Shown in pieces: positions 25,860-34,966 of a stretch of 64,000 nucleotides of DNA. The DNA is taken from positions 62,001-126,000 of the forward strand of contig NZ_FNHV01000022.1 of the NCBI RefSeq assembly GCF_900103585.1, in the 5' to 3' direction. Position numbers and translations under genes: made by a program. Origin of the DNA: Streptomyces sp. cf386. GTDB taxonomy: Bacteria; Actinomycetota; Actinomycetes; Streptomycetales; Streptomycetaceae. How positions within the stretch are numbered: position 1 is the stretch's first letter; the number at the start of each line of letters is the position of its first letter. The notes beneath the pieces were generated by a model. That model did not search any database. It was given only the letters and a program-made list of their open reading frames with translations, and had not been told where the DNA came from.

Positions 25860-26669
25860 TCACGGACTGTTACTGGCGTGGCTCGCGGTTAGCGTCTCTG
25901 CGGCGGCCGGACTGAAGACTCCTTGCCGCAGTGACATGCGTGCGTGGGCGGGCGAGACGTGCGTGGCTCTCCCGCGCCGACCGTTGCCGCGGTCGGCGAC
26001 CAACAGCGCGCACACGCTCGGTGGCACCCGCCTCGTCCGCCTCGTCCCCCGGAAGTCTCCGCGGACCACCATGACGATCGTGGCAGCGATGGCACTCACG
26101 GACACGGCCAGTCCGCCCAGGCTGGTGATCGCGCCGGTCGCCCAGTGCCACAGGTCCACGATCCAGGAGAACGGACCGTTGTCGGTGGGTGGCGCTGCCA
26201 CGTCGACGCGCGCCGTCACGGGCGGCTTCTCGATGAGCACCAGGCTGCTCTCGCGGAAGTAGGCGGTCACGGTGAGAGCAATGCTGACCTTCCCGGGACG
26301 CTGCGCCCTCACGTCCCACACCCAGGTTGCCTCGTCGCTTGCAGAAAGGACGTTCTGGCGTTCCGACGACAGCGGCATGCACCGCACCCCCGCGCCCGCA
26401 CAGTGCCGTTTCACCCCGATCTGACCACCAGCACTCACCGGGGTCTCAGCCTCGCCGGGCCTGGTCCCGCGCCAACTGCCCAGGACGTCGACTCGGAACA
26501 AGCGCGGCTCAGTACCTGCCACAAGCCCCAAGGATCTGACATCCGTGTAGACCAACTGGCCCTCAAAGAGCTGCTGGCGGGCCCTGTTGATCTCCTCGGC
26601 GTAGCTCTTCTGATCTCCCAGCCCGCCACTGCGGTACACACGGAACACGCCAAAGGAAAGGGCGACCAT
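25860..26669 (-). pseudogene. Membrane protein gene truncated at its 5' end
   Basis: The frame runs in from a transposase fragment: coding character begins at 'VALSFGVFRVYRSGGLGDQ', the middle of what looks like an N-terminal membrane helix, exactly where the opposite-strand transposase sequence starts. It continues with an extracytoplasmic beta-rich domain (two Cys, 'TWVWDVRAQRPGKVSIALTV') and a second helix 'LGGLAVSVSAIAATIVMVV' near residue 190. The last ~65 residues are Arg-rich and may be read-through. An ATG exists at 26669 but lacks a clear ribosome site. Family not recognised. Confidence 0.55.
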
Positions 26670-27931
26670 GACGAGCACCGGCGCGGGCACGGCGCCATGT
26701 ACGACGCGTTGAACCGCGGGAACGTCGATGTGTCCCGGCTGCGGCAGGTGCTGGCCGGTCTGCCCATGCCGCAGGCCGCCGACGGGCGCTTGGTCCTCGC
26801 GGTCGACATCAGCCACTGGCTCCGCCCGGACGCGCCGACCAGCGCCGACCGCTTGTTCTGCCACGTCTACGGCCGCAGCGGCCGGTCCTCGGAGCAATTC
26901 GTGCCCGGCTGGCCGTACTCCCTTCTTTGCCGCCCTCGAATCAGGCCGGACGTCCTGGTGCCAACTCCTGGACGCTGTCCGCCTGGGGCCGGCCGACGAC
27001 GTCGCCGAGGTCACCGCCGCGCAGGTCCGCCGGGTGGTCACGGACCTCCTTGAGAGGGGGCGGTGGCACGTCGGCGACCGCGACATCCTGGTCGTCTTCG
27101 ACGCCGGATACGACGCCCCGCGCATGGCCCACCTTCTGCGCGGGCTGCCGGCGGAGGCGCTCGGACCGGGTGATGCGCAAGCCGGTCCCGGTACCGTGGA
27201 CCTCGCCGCCGCAGGGCGGGCACCCGCCGAAGCACGGCAAGGAGTTCCGCTTCACCAAGCCGGAGACCTGGGGCGCTCCGGACGCGGCGACGACGCAGGT
27301 CACCGACAGGTATGGCACCGCCCGCGCGATGGCCTGGAACCGCATCCACCCGAGGCTGACCACCCGCTCCGCGTGGATCGACCACACCGGTGAACTCCCG
27401 TTCATCGAGGGCACGTTGATCCGCCTTCAGGTCGACCGCCTGCCCGGCGGCAATGACCCGCTGCCCGTCTGGTTGTGGTCCTCCGTCACCGGCCTGACCG
27501 GCGAGGGCGTCGACGTGCGCTGGCAGGCGTTCCTGAGGAGGTTCGACCTGGAGCACACCTTCCGGCTGATGAAGCAAACCCTCGGATGGACCCGACCGAA
27601 GCTCCGCACCCCCGAGGCCGGCGACCGCTGGACGTGGCTCGTGATCGCCGCCCACACCCAACTCCGGCTCACCCGCGAAGCCACGGCGGATCTCCGCCGC
27701 CCCTGGGGGAGGCCGGCCGAGCCCGCACGGCTTACCCCAGCCCGAGTCCGCCGGGGGTTTCGGAACCTCCGTCCGCACCTCGCCTGTCCGGCCCGTGCAC
27801 CGAAACCCTCAACACCCGGACCGGGAAGGCCACTTGGCTCCAGGAATCGCCGCCCGGCGACCCGCTGTGACGTCGGGAAAACGACCAGGCGACCCGAGAG
27901 CATCATCGAGCGCGACAGCCTCAGAGGTTAA
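26665..27931 (+). pseudogene. Frameshifted transposase (NF041680-like)
   Basis: The protein is recognisable in three successive frames. Frame 1: 'EHRRGHGAMYDALNRG' to 'FVPGWPYS'. One extra base near 26922 shifts to frame 2: 'FFAALESGRTSWCQLLDAV' to 'YDAPRMAHLL'. A further shift near 27150 gives frame 3: 'RRSDRVMRKP', 'WRQ..FDLEHTFRLMKQTLGW', 'ARVRRGFRNLRPHLA' and a C-terminal 'PGRPLGSRNRRPATRCDVGK'. From memory this order matches a common Streptomyces transposase of ~430 residues. The N-terminal ~60 residues are also missing. Two frameshifts and the truncation make it inactive. Confidence 0.85.
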
Positions 27932-27937
27932 AAGACA

Positions 27938-27960
27938 AGCTGAGAAGCTGTGTCAGAACC
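27938..27960. repeat. Probable transposon end next to the dead transposase
   Basis: AGCTGAGAA at 27938-27946, followed by 'GCTGTGTCAGAACC', lies just past the transposase stop, where an insertion-sequence end would be. The inverse nonamer TTCTCAGCT occurs at 30776-30784 on the far side of the three-gene cassette. Confidence 0.35.
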
Positions 27961-28082
27961 GGTGATCTGTGACGGTCCATGACTGGTTGACCGGTCGGTG
28001 GAGCCGGGCGTCGCAGGTCCTGTGGGGGCCGGAATCGGCCATGCCGGCTCGGAGTCTGGTGATGTTGGTACGCGGTCGAGGG

Positions 28083-28994
28083 TCAGTGTCGGCCTGTTAC
28101 GGCGTGCCGGTGGATCGCCGCCGTGAGCGTCGTGGCGGGACCCGTCAGGCTGCCGTGGACGAGTTCGGTGCGCTGGACGAGGTGGGGAGTCGAGAGCGGG
28201 ACACCGGTCACATCGGGTTCGCCCTCTCGGTGGTGTTGCACGGCGGACGCGGGAAGCAGGGCGAGCCCGGCGCCGGCCGCGACGAGGGCTAGGAGACCGC
28301 GCAGATCGGTGCCGTCGCAGCGGAGGCTGGAGTGGAACCCGTCGGTGCGTGCGAGGGCCCGCAGCCGGTCCAGCGGTGTGGCGACGTCCGGTGCGTCGAT
28401 CCAGACAGCGTCAACGAGATCCTCCAGACGGAGCCAGCTACGGCTTGCCAGGGGGTGCGTGCCGGGCAGGGCCACAGCGACGGATTCTTCGGTCAGGGCG
28501 ACCGTGGTGAGCGGACCGCTGTCGAGCAGGCGGAGCGGGTCGCTGGCGGCGGTGACTCCGTCGACGAGACCAAGGTCCGCGTCGCCGTTGGCGACGGCCT
28601 CGAGGACACCATCACGGCCCATGGTTCTCACGACGATCGTCAATCGCGGCATCGAGCGCTGCAGTTCGGTGAGTCTGGCGATGGTGTGCCGGACGTCGGC
28701 GAGCGGCGACGCCCCGAGGGTCAGACGGGCCGGCGGTTCGCCTGACAGGCGCTGGACGTCGGTCCGGGCGGCGTTGAGACGCAGCAGGATCGGCGTGGCG
28801 TGCTCCAGCAGGCGCTGCCCGGCCTCGGTCGGGATGACCGGGCGACGATGCAGCAGTTGCACCCCGAGGTCCTTCTCCAACGCGGCGACCTGCTGGGAAA
28901 CCGCGGACTGGGTGTAGCCGAGGTCGCATGCGGCGTCGGAGAAAGACCCTTTACGGGCTACCGCCACGAAAGTGCGCAGGAGGTTGACGTCCAT
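28083..28994 (-). CDS. LysR-family transcriptional regulator
   Basis: 303 residues from the ATG at 28994. The N-terminal HTH reads 'MDVNLLRTFVAVARKGSFSDAACDLGYTQSAVSQQVAALEK'-like (quoted in part), then a periplasmic-binding-protein-like effector domain. It is divergent from the amidotransferase-like gene with 75 bp between them, the standard layout for a LysR protein that controls the opposite operon and itself. Inducer unknown. Codon use is slightly less GC-extreme than neighbours outside the cassette. Confidence 0.9.
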   Translation of the reverse strand: MDVNLLRTFVAVARKGSFSDAACDLGYTQSAVSQQVAALEKDLGVQLLHRRPVIPTEAGQRLLEHATPILLRLNAARTDVQRLSGEPPARLTLGASPLADVRHTIARLTELQRSMPRLTIVVRTMGRDGVLEAVANGDADLGLVDGVTAASDPLRLLDSGPLTTVALTEESVAVALPGTHPLASRSWLRLEDLVDAVWIDAPDVATPLDRLRALARTDGFHSSLRCDGTDLRGLLALVAAGAGLALLPASAVQHHREGEPDVTGVPLSTPHLVQRTELVHGSLTGPATTLTAAIHRHAVTGRH

Positions 28995-29000
28995 GACTAT

Positions 29001-29017
29001 AAGTATCTCTGATACTT
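29001..29017. promoter_or_regulatory. LysR-type operator in the divergent promoter
   Basis: Perfect dyad AAGTATC-TCT-GATACTT, seven bases each side of a 3-base centre, midway between the two divergent starts. It contains the ATC...GAT core of LysR boxes and starts six bases before the regulator gene, so autoregulation by blocking its own transcription is likely. Confidence 0.7.
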
Positions 29018-29069
29018 CAACGACGATTTCTCGTTGGACTAATAACTGCGGCCTGCGCACGATGAGCCC

Positions 29070-29816
29070 ATGGAGAGCAACGACGAGACACATACGGCGA
29101 AGGTGGCACTCGTGGGCGACCGGTCGCCGCACGTACGGTCCCACACGCGGATACCCCTCCTGCTGGAAGCCCTGCGGCAGCGGGACGGAATTGCCTTGGA
29201 CGCCTACTGGGTACCGACCGAGGAGGCGCACGCCACCAGGCTGGACCAGTTCGACGGCATCTGGCTGCTGCCCGGCAGCCCGTATCGCAGCGAGACCGGC
29301 GCGCTCCAGGCGGCCCGTACCGCCCGGGAAAACGGCATCGCCTACCTCGGTACCTGCGGTGGGTTTCAACACACACTGCTGGAGTTCGCGCGCAACGTCT
29401 GCGGGCTCACCACCGCCGGGCACGCCGAGAACACTCCGAACGCAGAGAGCCCGCTGATCGCACCCCTGGCCTGCTCCCTCGTCGGGCACGAGGGCATGGT
29501 CAGCATCACCCCGGGCTCGGCGGCCGAACGTATCCTCGGCGTGGACCGGACCGTGGAGCGCTACCACTGCGGGTACGGGCTCAATCCCCAGTACCTGGAT
29601 GTCCTGTCCGCGCACGGCATGCGGTTCACCGGTCACGACGGCCCCGAGGTGCGCATCGCCGAACTACCAGGACATCCCTTCTTCCTGAGCACGCTCTTCC
29701 AACCCGAACTCGCCATCGATGACGGGCGGCGTCATCCGATCGTGCGCGCCTTCGCCTACGCCGCCGTCGCACACGCTGTGGGCGGGGCCGTGCCTGTCAC
29801 AACCGGCAGAGGGTAA
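29070..29816 (+). CDS. CTP-synthase C-terminal-like amidotransferase homologue
   Basis: 248 residues with the class I glutamine amidotransferase fold. The nucleophile elbow is intact (Cys96 in 'GTCGGFQH'), but where active enzymes have 'FHPE' this one has 'LFQPEL', so the catalytic His is replaced by Gln211. I recall such proteins being named 'CTP synthase C-terminal region-related'. The full synthetase domain of PyrG is absent. It is the first gene of the operon under the LysR regulator, four bases before the PLP enzyme. Glutaminase activity is doubtful; it may bind or modify a different substrate. Confidence 0.75.
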   Translation: MESNDETHTAKVALVGDRSPHVRSHTRIPLLLEALRQRDGIALDAYWVPTEEAHATRLDQFDGIWLLPGSPYRSETGALQAARTARENGIAYLGTCGGFQHTLLEFARNVCGLTTAGHAENTPNAESPLIAPLACSLVGHEGMVSITPGSAAERILGVDRTVERYHCGYGLNPQYLDVLSAHGMRFTGHDGPEVRIAELPGHPFFLSTLFQPELAIDDGRRHPIVRAFAYAAVAHAVGGAVPVTTGRG

Positions 29817-29820
29817 GGCG

Positions 29821-30753
29821 ATGCGACCAGGAACGCTGGCCGCGATCGGCAACACGCCGCTCGTGGAACTGCAGCATCTCGCGCCCTCCACCGGTGCCCG
29901 GGTGCTGGTGAAGCTCGAATACCTCAACCCAACTGGCGCCATGAAAGACCGGCTGGCGTTGGCGATGGTCGAGGGAGCCGAACGTGACGGCAGGCTCATG
30001 CCGGGGATGACGATCGTCGAGTACACCGGCGGCAGCACCGGCCCGGGGCTCGCGCTGGTCTGCGCGGTCAAGGGGTACCGGCTCAAAATCGTCACGTCGG
30101 CCTGCTTCAGCGACGAGCCGCGGCGGCTGATGCGGGCACTCGGCGCCGACGTGGAGGTGCTCGACGCCGCCATCGCACCCGGTACGGTCACGCCGGCCGA
30201 CATCGACGCGATGCGTGTCCGCGCGGCCGACCTCGCCCAACAACCGGGCCACTACTTCACCGACCAGTTCAACAACCCGTATGTGGTCGCCGGTCTGCGC
30301 GACGGACTCGGCATGGAGATCCTGAACCAGAGCGCGCACCTGCCAGTGACAGCGTTCTGCACCGGTATCGGCAGTGGCGCGTCCCTGCTCGGTGTGGCAG
30401 CAGCGATCCGTCGACGCGACCCGCGCACCCGAATCGTCGGCTTGGAGCCGGCCGGATCGCCAGGTATCACCGCCGGCACCCAGGGCGTCTTCGCGATGCA
30501 GGGCTGGAGTGGCTTCGCCCCACCGCTGTTCGACATTGACGCCGTCGACGCGGTCGACATCGTCAGCGACGACGACGCGTTTGCGACAACGTCCCGCCTG
30601 GCCGAGGAGGAAGGCATCTTCACCGGTGTCTCAGGCGGTGCCAACGTCCATGGGGCGGTGCGCCTCGCGGCCCAGCTGCCGCGAGAGACAGCCGTCGTCA
30701 CGCTGGCACCCGACTCCGGCTACAAGTACCTGGGTAGCGGCCTCTTCGGTTAA
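29821..30753 (+). CDS. Cysteine-synthase-like PLP-dependent enzyme
   Basis: 310 residues, fold type II PLP enzyme. The Schiff-base Lys42 is in 'NPTGAMKDRLA', the phosphate/substrate loop is 'YTGGSTGPGLAL' in place of the usual 'TSGNTG', and the PLP-phosphate Gly-rich loop is 'GIGSGASLLGV'. ATG at 29821 is preceded by AGAGGG. Such enzymes replace the beta-substituent of serine or its esters; the loop change suggests a substrate other than O-acetylserine with sulfide. It probably acts with the amidotransferase-like protein encoded upstream. A role in making a non-standard amino acid is speculation. Confidence 0.85.
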   Translation: MRPGTLAAIGNTPLVELQHLAPSTGARVLVKLEYLNPTGAMKDRLALAMVEGAERDGRLMPGMTIVEYTGGSTGPGLALVCAVKGYRLKIVTSACFSDEPRRLMRALGADVEVLDAAIAPGTVTPADIDAMRVRAADLAQQPGHYFTDQFNNPYVVAGLRDGLGMEILNQSAHLPVTAFCTGIGSGASLLGVAAAIRRRDPRTRIVGLEPAGSPGITAGTQGVFAMQGWSGFAPPLFDIDAVDAVDIVSDDDAFATTSRLAEEEGIFTGVSGGANVHGAVRLAAQLPRETAVVTLAPDSGYKYLGSGLFG

Positions 30754-30860
30754 GCCAGTCGTCAACGGGTGCAGTTTCTCAGCTCTCCCTTGGCGAGACT
30801 GGCTGAGCCGGCAACTTGAACCTCTGGCTGCGCTTCTGGCGGTGGTCTCCTACGGTGTCG

Positions 30861-31876
30861 TCACGACCTTGGGGTGGCGATGGGCTCGTTGTCCGAGATG
30901 GACCGCCGCACTCCCGGCGGCGGAAAGGCGACCGTCATGTACGCCCGCGACAAGCGCCACGCCGGCAACGGTCCCAAGCAGGCAATGAGCCTTTTCAGCG
31001 TTGCCGCTCCAGGGTGAGAACCGCTGCCGCGATTGACGTCATTCGATTCGGGCTGCACCGGGACCTGCGGAAGATCCGCCACGGCCATGGCGTGGAATGT
31101 CTCGGGAGCCCCGGTCACCCAGTCGCGGGGGGCCTTGTTCCCGGAAGACATCCATGGCCTGTTCATCACTTGGAGTGCGGCCTGGCAGGCGATCGCGAGC
31201 TTGTCCGTTCGCGTGGCAAGGCCGCGCCACTGCCCCAGGCGATTGATGCACCGCTCGACGGTGTTCCGCTGCTTGTATGCCTCGGCATCGAAACCGGACG
31301 GACGGCCGCCTCGGCGTCCCTGTCGCTGGCGGTGGCCGATCTGGTCGGACGGCTGTGGGATGACCGCGCGGATGCCCCGGTGCCGCAGGTGGCCGCGGAT
31401 GGCACGGGAGGAACACGCGCGGTCGGTCAGGGCAACCAGTGGCCGGGTCCGTGGCCTGCCCACGTCGCCTCGGGGCACGTGGGTGCGGGGCATCACCGTC
31501 TCGAAGGCGGGTACGTCACCAGCCTGGCCCGCGGTGACGGTGAAAGCTAAAGGCCGTGCTCCGGCAGCGTGCTGGTGAGCCCGGACGACGGTGGAGTCCA
31601 TCGGCACCGTCCAGTCGATGTCGTCGTCGGCGTCCGCGCTGCCAGGACGGCGGCGAGGATCATCTCCCAGGTGCCGTCGACGGCCCATCTGATCGGCCGT
31701 TTGCGGGCGGTCTGGAACGAGCCGGGCTTGTCGGGGAGGTCCCGCCAGGGTGAGTTGGTGCGGTACTTCCACGTGATGGCCTCAAGGGCGCGGCGGTGGT
31801 CGGCCCAACGCCGTCCGCGGACTGGATCTGCCGGCATCAGCGGCTCGATCCGGTCCCACATCGCATCGGTGATCAC
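30861..31876 (-). pseudogene. IS5-family transposase remnant
   Basis: The first frame (31876 down to 31547) starts 'MITDAMWDRIEPLMPADP' and holds the DUF4096-type N-terminus ('WRDLPDKPGSFQTARKR', 'WAVDGTWEMILAAVLA'). The DDE part continues in another frame: 'DIDWTVPMDSTVVRAHQHAAGA' (first Asp), 'VALTDRACSSRAIRGHLR' (second Asp) and 'EAYKQRNTVERCINRLGQW' (Glu). About 35 residues normally following 'AHQHAAGA' are absent, and the normal 'DKAYSSRA' reads 'DRACSSRA'. Frame change plus internal loss make this a decayed copy. It bounds the right side of the cassette. Confidence 0.85.
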
Positions 31877-31942
31877 TAACCGGACAGGCGCATCCGATCA
31901 ACTGACCAACCCATCGGAGGGACACGCGCTAGGTCCGTCGGC

Positions 31943-34276
31943 CTACTCCGTGCGCGGCAGCCCCCACGGGGGTGCCTCCGCGTTCGGCCGCACCGGGGCG
32001 ATCCTCAGGTCCGGGCGGTCGCCGCGCGCGGTGATCAGGGCCGACCGGCCCTTCGGCAGGGCTATGCGGATCGCCCCCTCGTCGGTGTCGGAGTGCCGCA
32101 GTGGCCGGCCTCGGTCGTCCCGCACCTCGACCGGTCCGGTGATGCCGTGCCGTACGACGCAGGGGGCGCCCGCCTCGCTGGTGAGCCGCACCCAGCGGGT
32201 GGCCCCGCCCTCGCGGACCGCCGACAGCAGGAAGGCGCCCTGCGTGCGGAAGTCCTGCACCGTCAGGTCGGCCCAGGCGGCGGGGAGGGCCGGGAAGACG
32301 CGGATCACTCCGCCCCAGGACTGGCAGACCATGTCGTGCAGGGACTGGGCCGCCGACAGCGGGGTCTCGATGACCGGGCCCGACTCCTGGTACATGGTGT
32401 TGGGCTGGACGAAGCGGGACATCAGCTCGCCCAGGTACCTCAGCGCGTCCTCGCCCTTGCCGAGCAGCGCCGACATCGACGCCGCGCCGGTGAAGGTGTA
32501 GCCCTGCAGGGCACCTTCGAAGCCCACCCAGTGGGCCAACGACCGCTCGATCAGGGCGCGTTCGTCGGGCGTGCGGCCGGTCAGCTCGTACAGGGGGTAC
32601 ACCGCGAGCAGGTGCGAGTAGTGGCGGTGGGACTTCGCGAAGGGGATGTCCGCGCCGATCATGAAGCCGTTCGCGTCGGTCGGGTACGGCGCCCGCCTGG
32701 CCAGCACCTCGCGCCAGCGCGGCGCCGACTCGTCGTCGATGCCGAGGAGTTCGGCCGAGTCGAGGAGCGTGCGGCAGCCCCAGGTCAGCAGCATCAGGTC
32801 GTAGTTGCAGTCCCGTGAGTTGCCGCCGTACTCCGGGGAGAAGGTGGCCGGGAGGTGGAGTCGGCCGTCCGGGCCGGGCTCCAGGAAGTGCAGGTAGTAG
32901 GCGATCGCCTTGCGGAGCAGGGGGAAGAGGACGTCCCTGAGGATCGACTCGTCCATCGTGTGGCGGTAGCTGAGCCAGACGTTGTGCAGTGCCCAGGTGA
33001 GGTTGCCGACCTCGGGGGTCGGCGGATCCTGGCCGGGGATGCCGACGCCGTAGCCCATGAGGGTGCTGGTGGCGCCGTTGACCAGTTGGGGATCCGTGGT
33101 GCGCGGGATGCCGAGGGAGTCGGCGCGGTACGGGGCCGCCGTCTCCTTGGCCAGGTTGTCCCGGAACTCGCCGAGCGACCGGGTGATCGCGTCGAGTTCG
33201 AGATGGTTGGAGCCGTGGATCAGCCAGTACTCCAGCTGGGCGTTGAGGTTCCACCAGGTGTTGGGCCAGGGCGTGGGCTCCAGCCAGGGGCCGCAGGTCG
33301 CCATCACCGGGGCGTCGCGGCGGGCGGCGGAGGCGGTCTTGTAGAGCTGGATCCAGTAGAAGCGCTGGAGGCGGGCGTCGGGGACGGAGAGGAAGCTCTT
33401 GCGGTAGTAGGCGTGCCACCAGGCACGGTGCGTCAGCGCCAGGGCGGAGTAGGGGAGCGGACTCGCGCTGCGTACGGCCCTGAGCGCCCGGTCCAGCGCC
33501 GTCGTCCCCGGGTGCGAGTGCGCGACATGGACGTACAGCGTCCGCGCCGCGCCCCGGCGTCGCTCCCGCCACGCCGTCACGTGCTGCCCGCCCGCCAGCA
33601 GCGGCTGTACGGCGGCTGACACTCCGTCGTACTCGGCGACCTCGGCGGGTGGATTGCCCCGGTAGCCGTCGGGGAGCGGTTTGAAGGCCGCGCGGGGGCT
33701 GATCGCGTCCGCCGGGTGGAACACCCACCGGAAGCCGCGCTCACCCGCGCTCGGGGTGACCTCGATGGCGAGGACCGAGCGGTCGGTGTGGACCAGGGCG
33801 CGCAGGGCGAGCGTGCCCCGGTCCGTGGTGAGCGTGCCGGTCAGTTCGGCGTCCCGCAGGCCGAGCCGCCAGTCCAGGCCGGTGATCGTGCCCACCGGCT
33901 CCAGCGTGAAGTGGCCGATCGGGAGGCGGGCCAGCCCGAAGAGCGAGCCGTACTCGGGGCGGTGGTCCTGCACCTCGGAGTGCTGGACGTTGAAGCGGAC
34001 GGCGCTCGTCTCGGCGCCCGGCTCGGCGTAGATGCCGGAACCGAGGAAGCCGTTGCCGAGGAAGGGGCCCTCGTACCAGGTCGTGGGCATGCGCTGCCAG
34101 ACGAGGTCGGCGTCGGCGAGGACGGTGCGCCAAGGGTCGGAACGGGCGTCGTAGGTGGCCTTGCCGTCGGTTTCGGGGTCGGCCGCGCTTGCCTGGGCGG
34201 GGAGCCCGCCGGTGAGGAGGGTCCCGCCGAGAGCGGATCCGGTGGCGAGCACGGTACGTCTGGACGGGCTGGGCAT
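31943..34276 (-). CDS. Tat-secreted glycosidase, GH95-like
   Basis: 777 residues from the ATG at 34276, which has GGAGG upstream; an in-frame ATG at 34303 lacks one. The signal is twin-arginine ('SPSRRTVLATGSALGGTLL'), so the protein folds before export. 'WYEGPFLGNGFLGSGIYAEPG' resembles the N-terminal beta domain of GH95 (alpha-L-fucosidase clan) enzymes, and the (alpha/alpha)6 barrel follows with 'WWNLNAQLEYW', 'HLPATFSPEYGGNSRDCNYD' and 'GFEGALQGYTFTGA'. Specificity is not certain. The last residues ('APPWGLPRTE') are encoded by a CCCCCGTGGGGG repeat-like sequence. Confidence 0.8.
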   Translation of the reverse strand: MPSPSRRTVLATGSALGGTLLTGGLPAQASAADPETDGKATYDARSDPWRTVLADADLVWQRMPTTWYEGPFLGNGFLGSGIYAEPGAETSAVRFNVQHSEVQDHRPEYGSLFGLARLPIGHFTLEPVGTITGLDWRLGLRDAELTGTLTTDRGTLALRALVHTDRSVLAIEVTPSAGERGFRWVFHPADAISPRAAFKPLPDGYRGNPPAEVAEYDGVSAAVQPLLAGGQHVTAWRERRRGAARTLYVHVAHSHPGTTALDRALRAVRSASPLPYSALALTHRAWWHAYYRKSFLSVPDARLQRFYWIQLYKTASAARRDAPVMATCGPWLEPTPWPNTWWNLNAQLEYWLIHGSNHLELDAITRSLGEFRDNLAKETAAPYRADSLGIPRTTDPQLVNGATSTLMGYGVGIPGQDPPTPEVGNLTWALHNVWLSYRHTMDESILRDVLFPLLRKAIAYYLHFLEPGPDGRLHLPATFSPEYGGNSRDCNYDLMLLTWGCRTLLDSAELLGIDDESAPRWREVLARRAPYPTDANGFMIGADIPFAKSHRHYSHLLAVYPLYELTGRTPDERALIERSLAHWVGFEGALQGYTFTGAASMSALLGKGEDALRYLGELMSRFVQPNTMYQESGPVIETPLSAAQSLHDMVCQSWGGVIRVFPALPAAWADLTVQDFRTQGAFLLSAVREGGATRWVRLTSEAGAPCVVRHGITGPVEVRDDRGRPLRHSDTDEGAIRIALPKGRSALITARGDRPDLRIAPVRPNAEAPPWGLPRTE

Positions 34277-34374
34277 TGCGCCTCCATCTGCACGGCGATT
34301 CATCGGAGCTATCTCGCGACGCAACGTAGAGAAGGGGTGTCGAACCGTCAATACAGCAGGAGAGACCCGATGTA

Positions 34375-34857
34375 TCAGCCCCAGATCACCGCACCCAACC
34401 ACGCCCCCGCGATCAGCTCGCAGGTGAACAGCTCCGTCAGCACGCTCGACCCGCCCGACCGCATCGCCGTCCGCAGCGCGGCCATCGCCTCGCCGTGGCG
34501 GCCGAGGCGGAGGCGTTCCTCGATGTAGATGCCGGCCATGAAGCCGGGGATCGCGCCCAGGACGGGGATCAGGAAGAAGCCGAAGAAGGATCCCGCTCCG
34601 GCGTACGCCGCCATACGACGGCTCGCCCAGCTCGGGCGCAGCCGGCGGGGCGGCAGTGCCCAGCGCACCACCTGGGCGAGGAACAGCGCGACGGTGGCCC
34701 CCACGAGCACCCCCCACGCGACCGGCTGGGGGTCCTTCAGCGCCCACCACATGATCGCCGCCCACACCAGCCACGACCCCGGCACCCCGGGCACCAGTAC
34801 TCCGCACAGGCCGAGCAGGAGGACCAGGCCGACCAGCAGGAGGTCCCACACTCCCAT
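34375..34857 (-). CDS. DUF456 small membrane protein
   Basis: 160 residues with about four membrane segments. The 'LLGLCGVLVPGVPGSWLVWAA' start and the 'GAIPGFMAGIYIEERLR' loop identify DUF456. The family has no established function. It lies upstream of the GH95-like gene on the same strand with a 98-bp gap, so co-transcription is possible. Confidence 0.85.
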   Translation of the reverse strand: MGVWDLLLVGLVLLLGLCGVLVPGVPGSWLVWAAIMWWALKDPQPVAWGVLVGATVALFLAQVVRWALPPRRLRPSWASRRMAAYAGAGSFFGFFLIPVLGAIPGFMAGIYIEERLRLGRHGEAMAALRTAMRSGGSSVLTELFTCELIAGAWLGAVIWG

Positions 34858-34966
34858 CTGACCAGAGTGCCGGAGCCGACGAGAACGCGCAGATCAGCGA
34901 TCACGCCGTCGGCGCATCCCCGTCATCCCCGATATCCGTGCTATCCCCGTTACCCCGCTATCCCCG

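Noticed and set aside
31547..31876. IS5 first frame as an active element using programmed frameshifting
   Set aside because: No slippery run at the junction, and the DDE part has lost about 35 residues, so it is a remnant.
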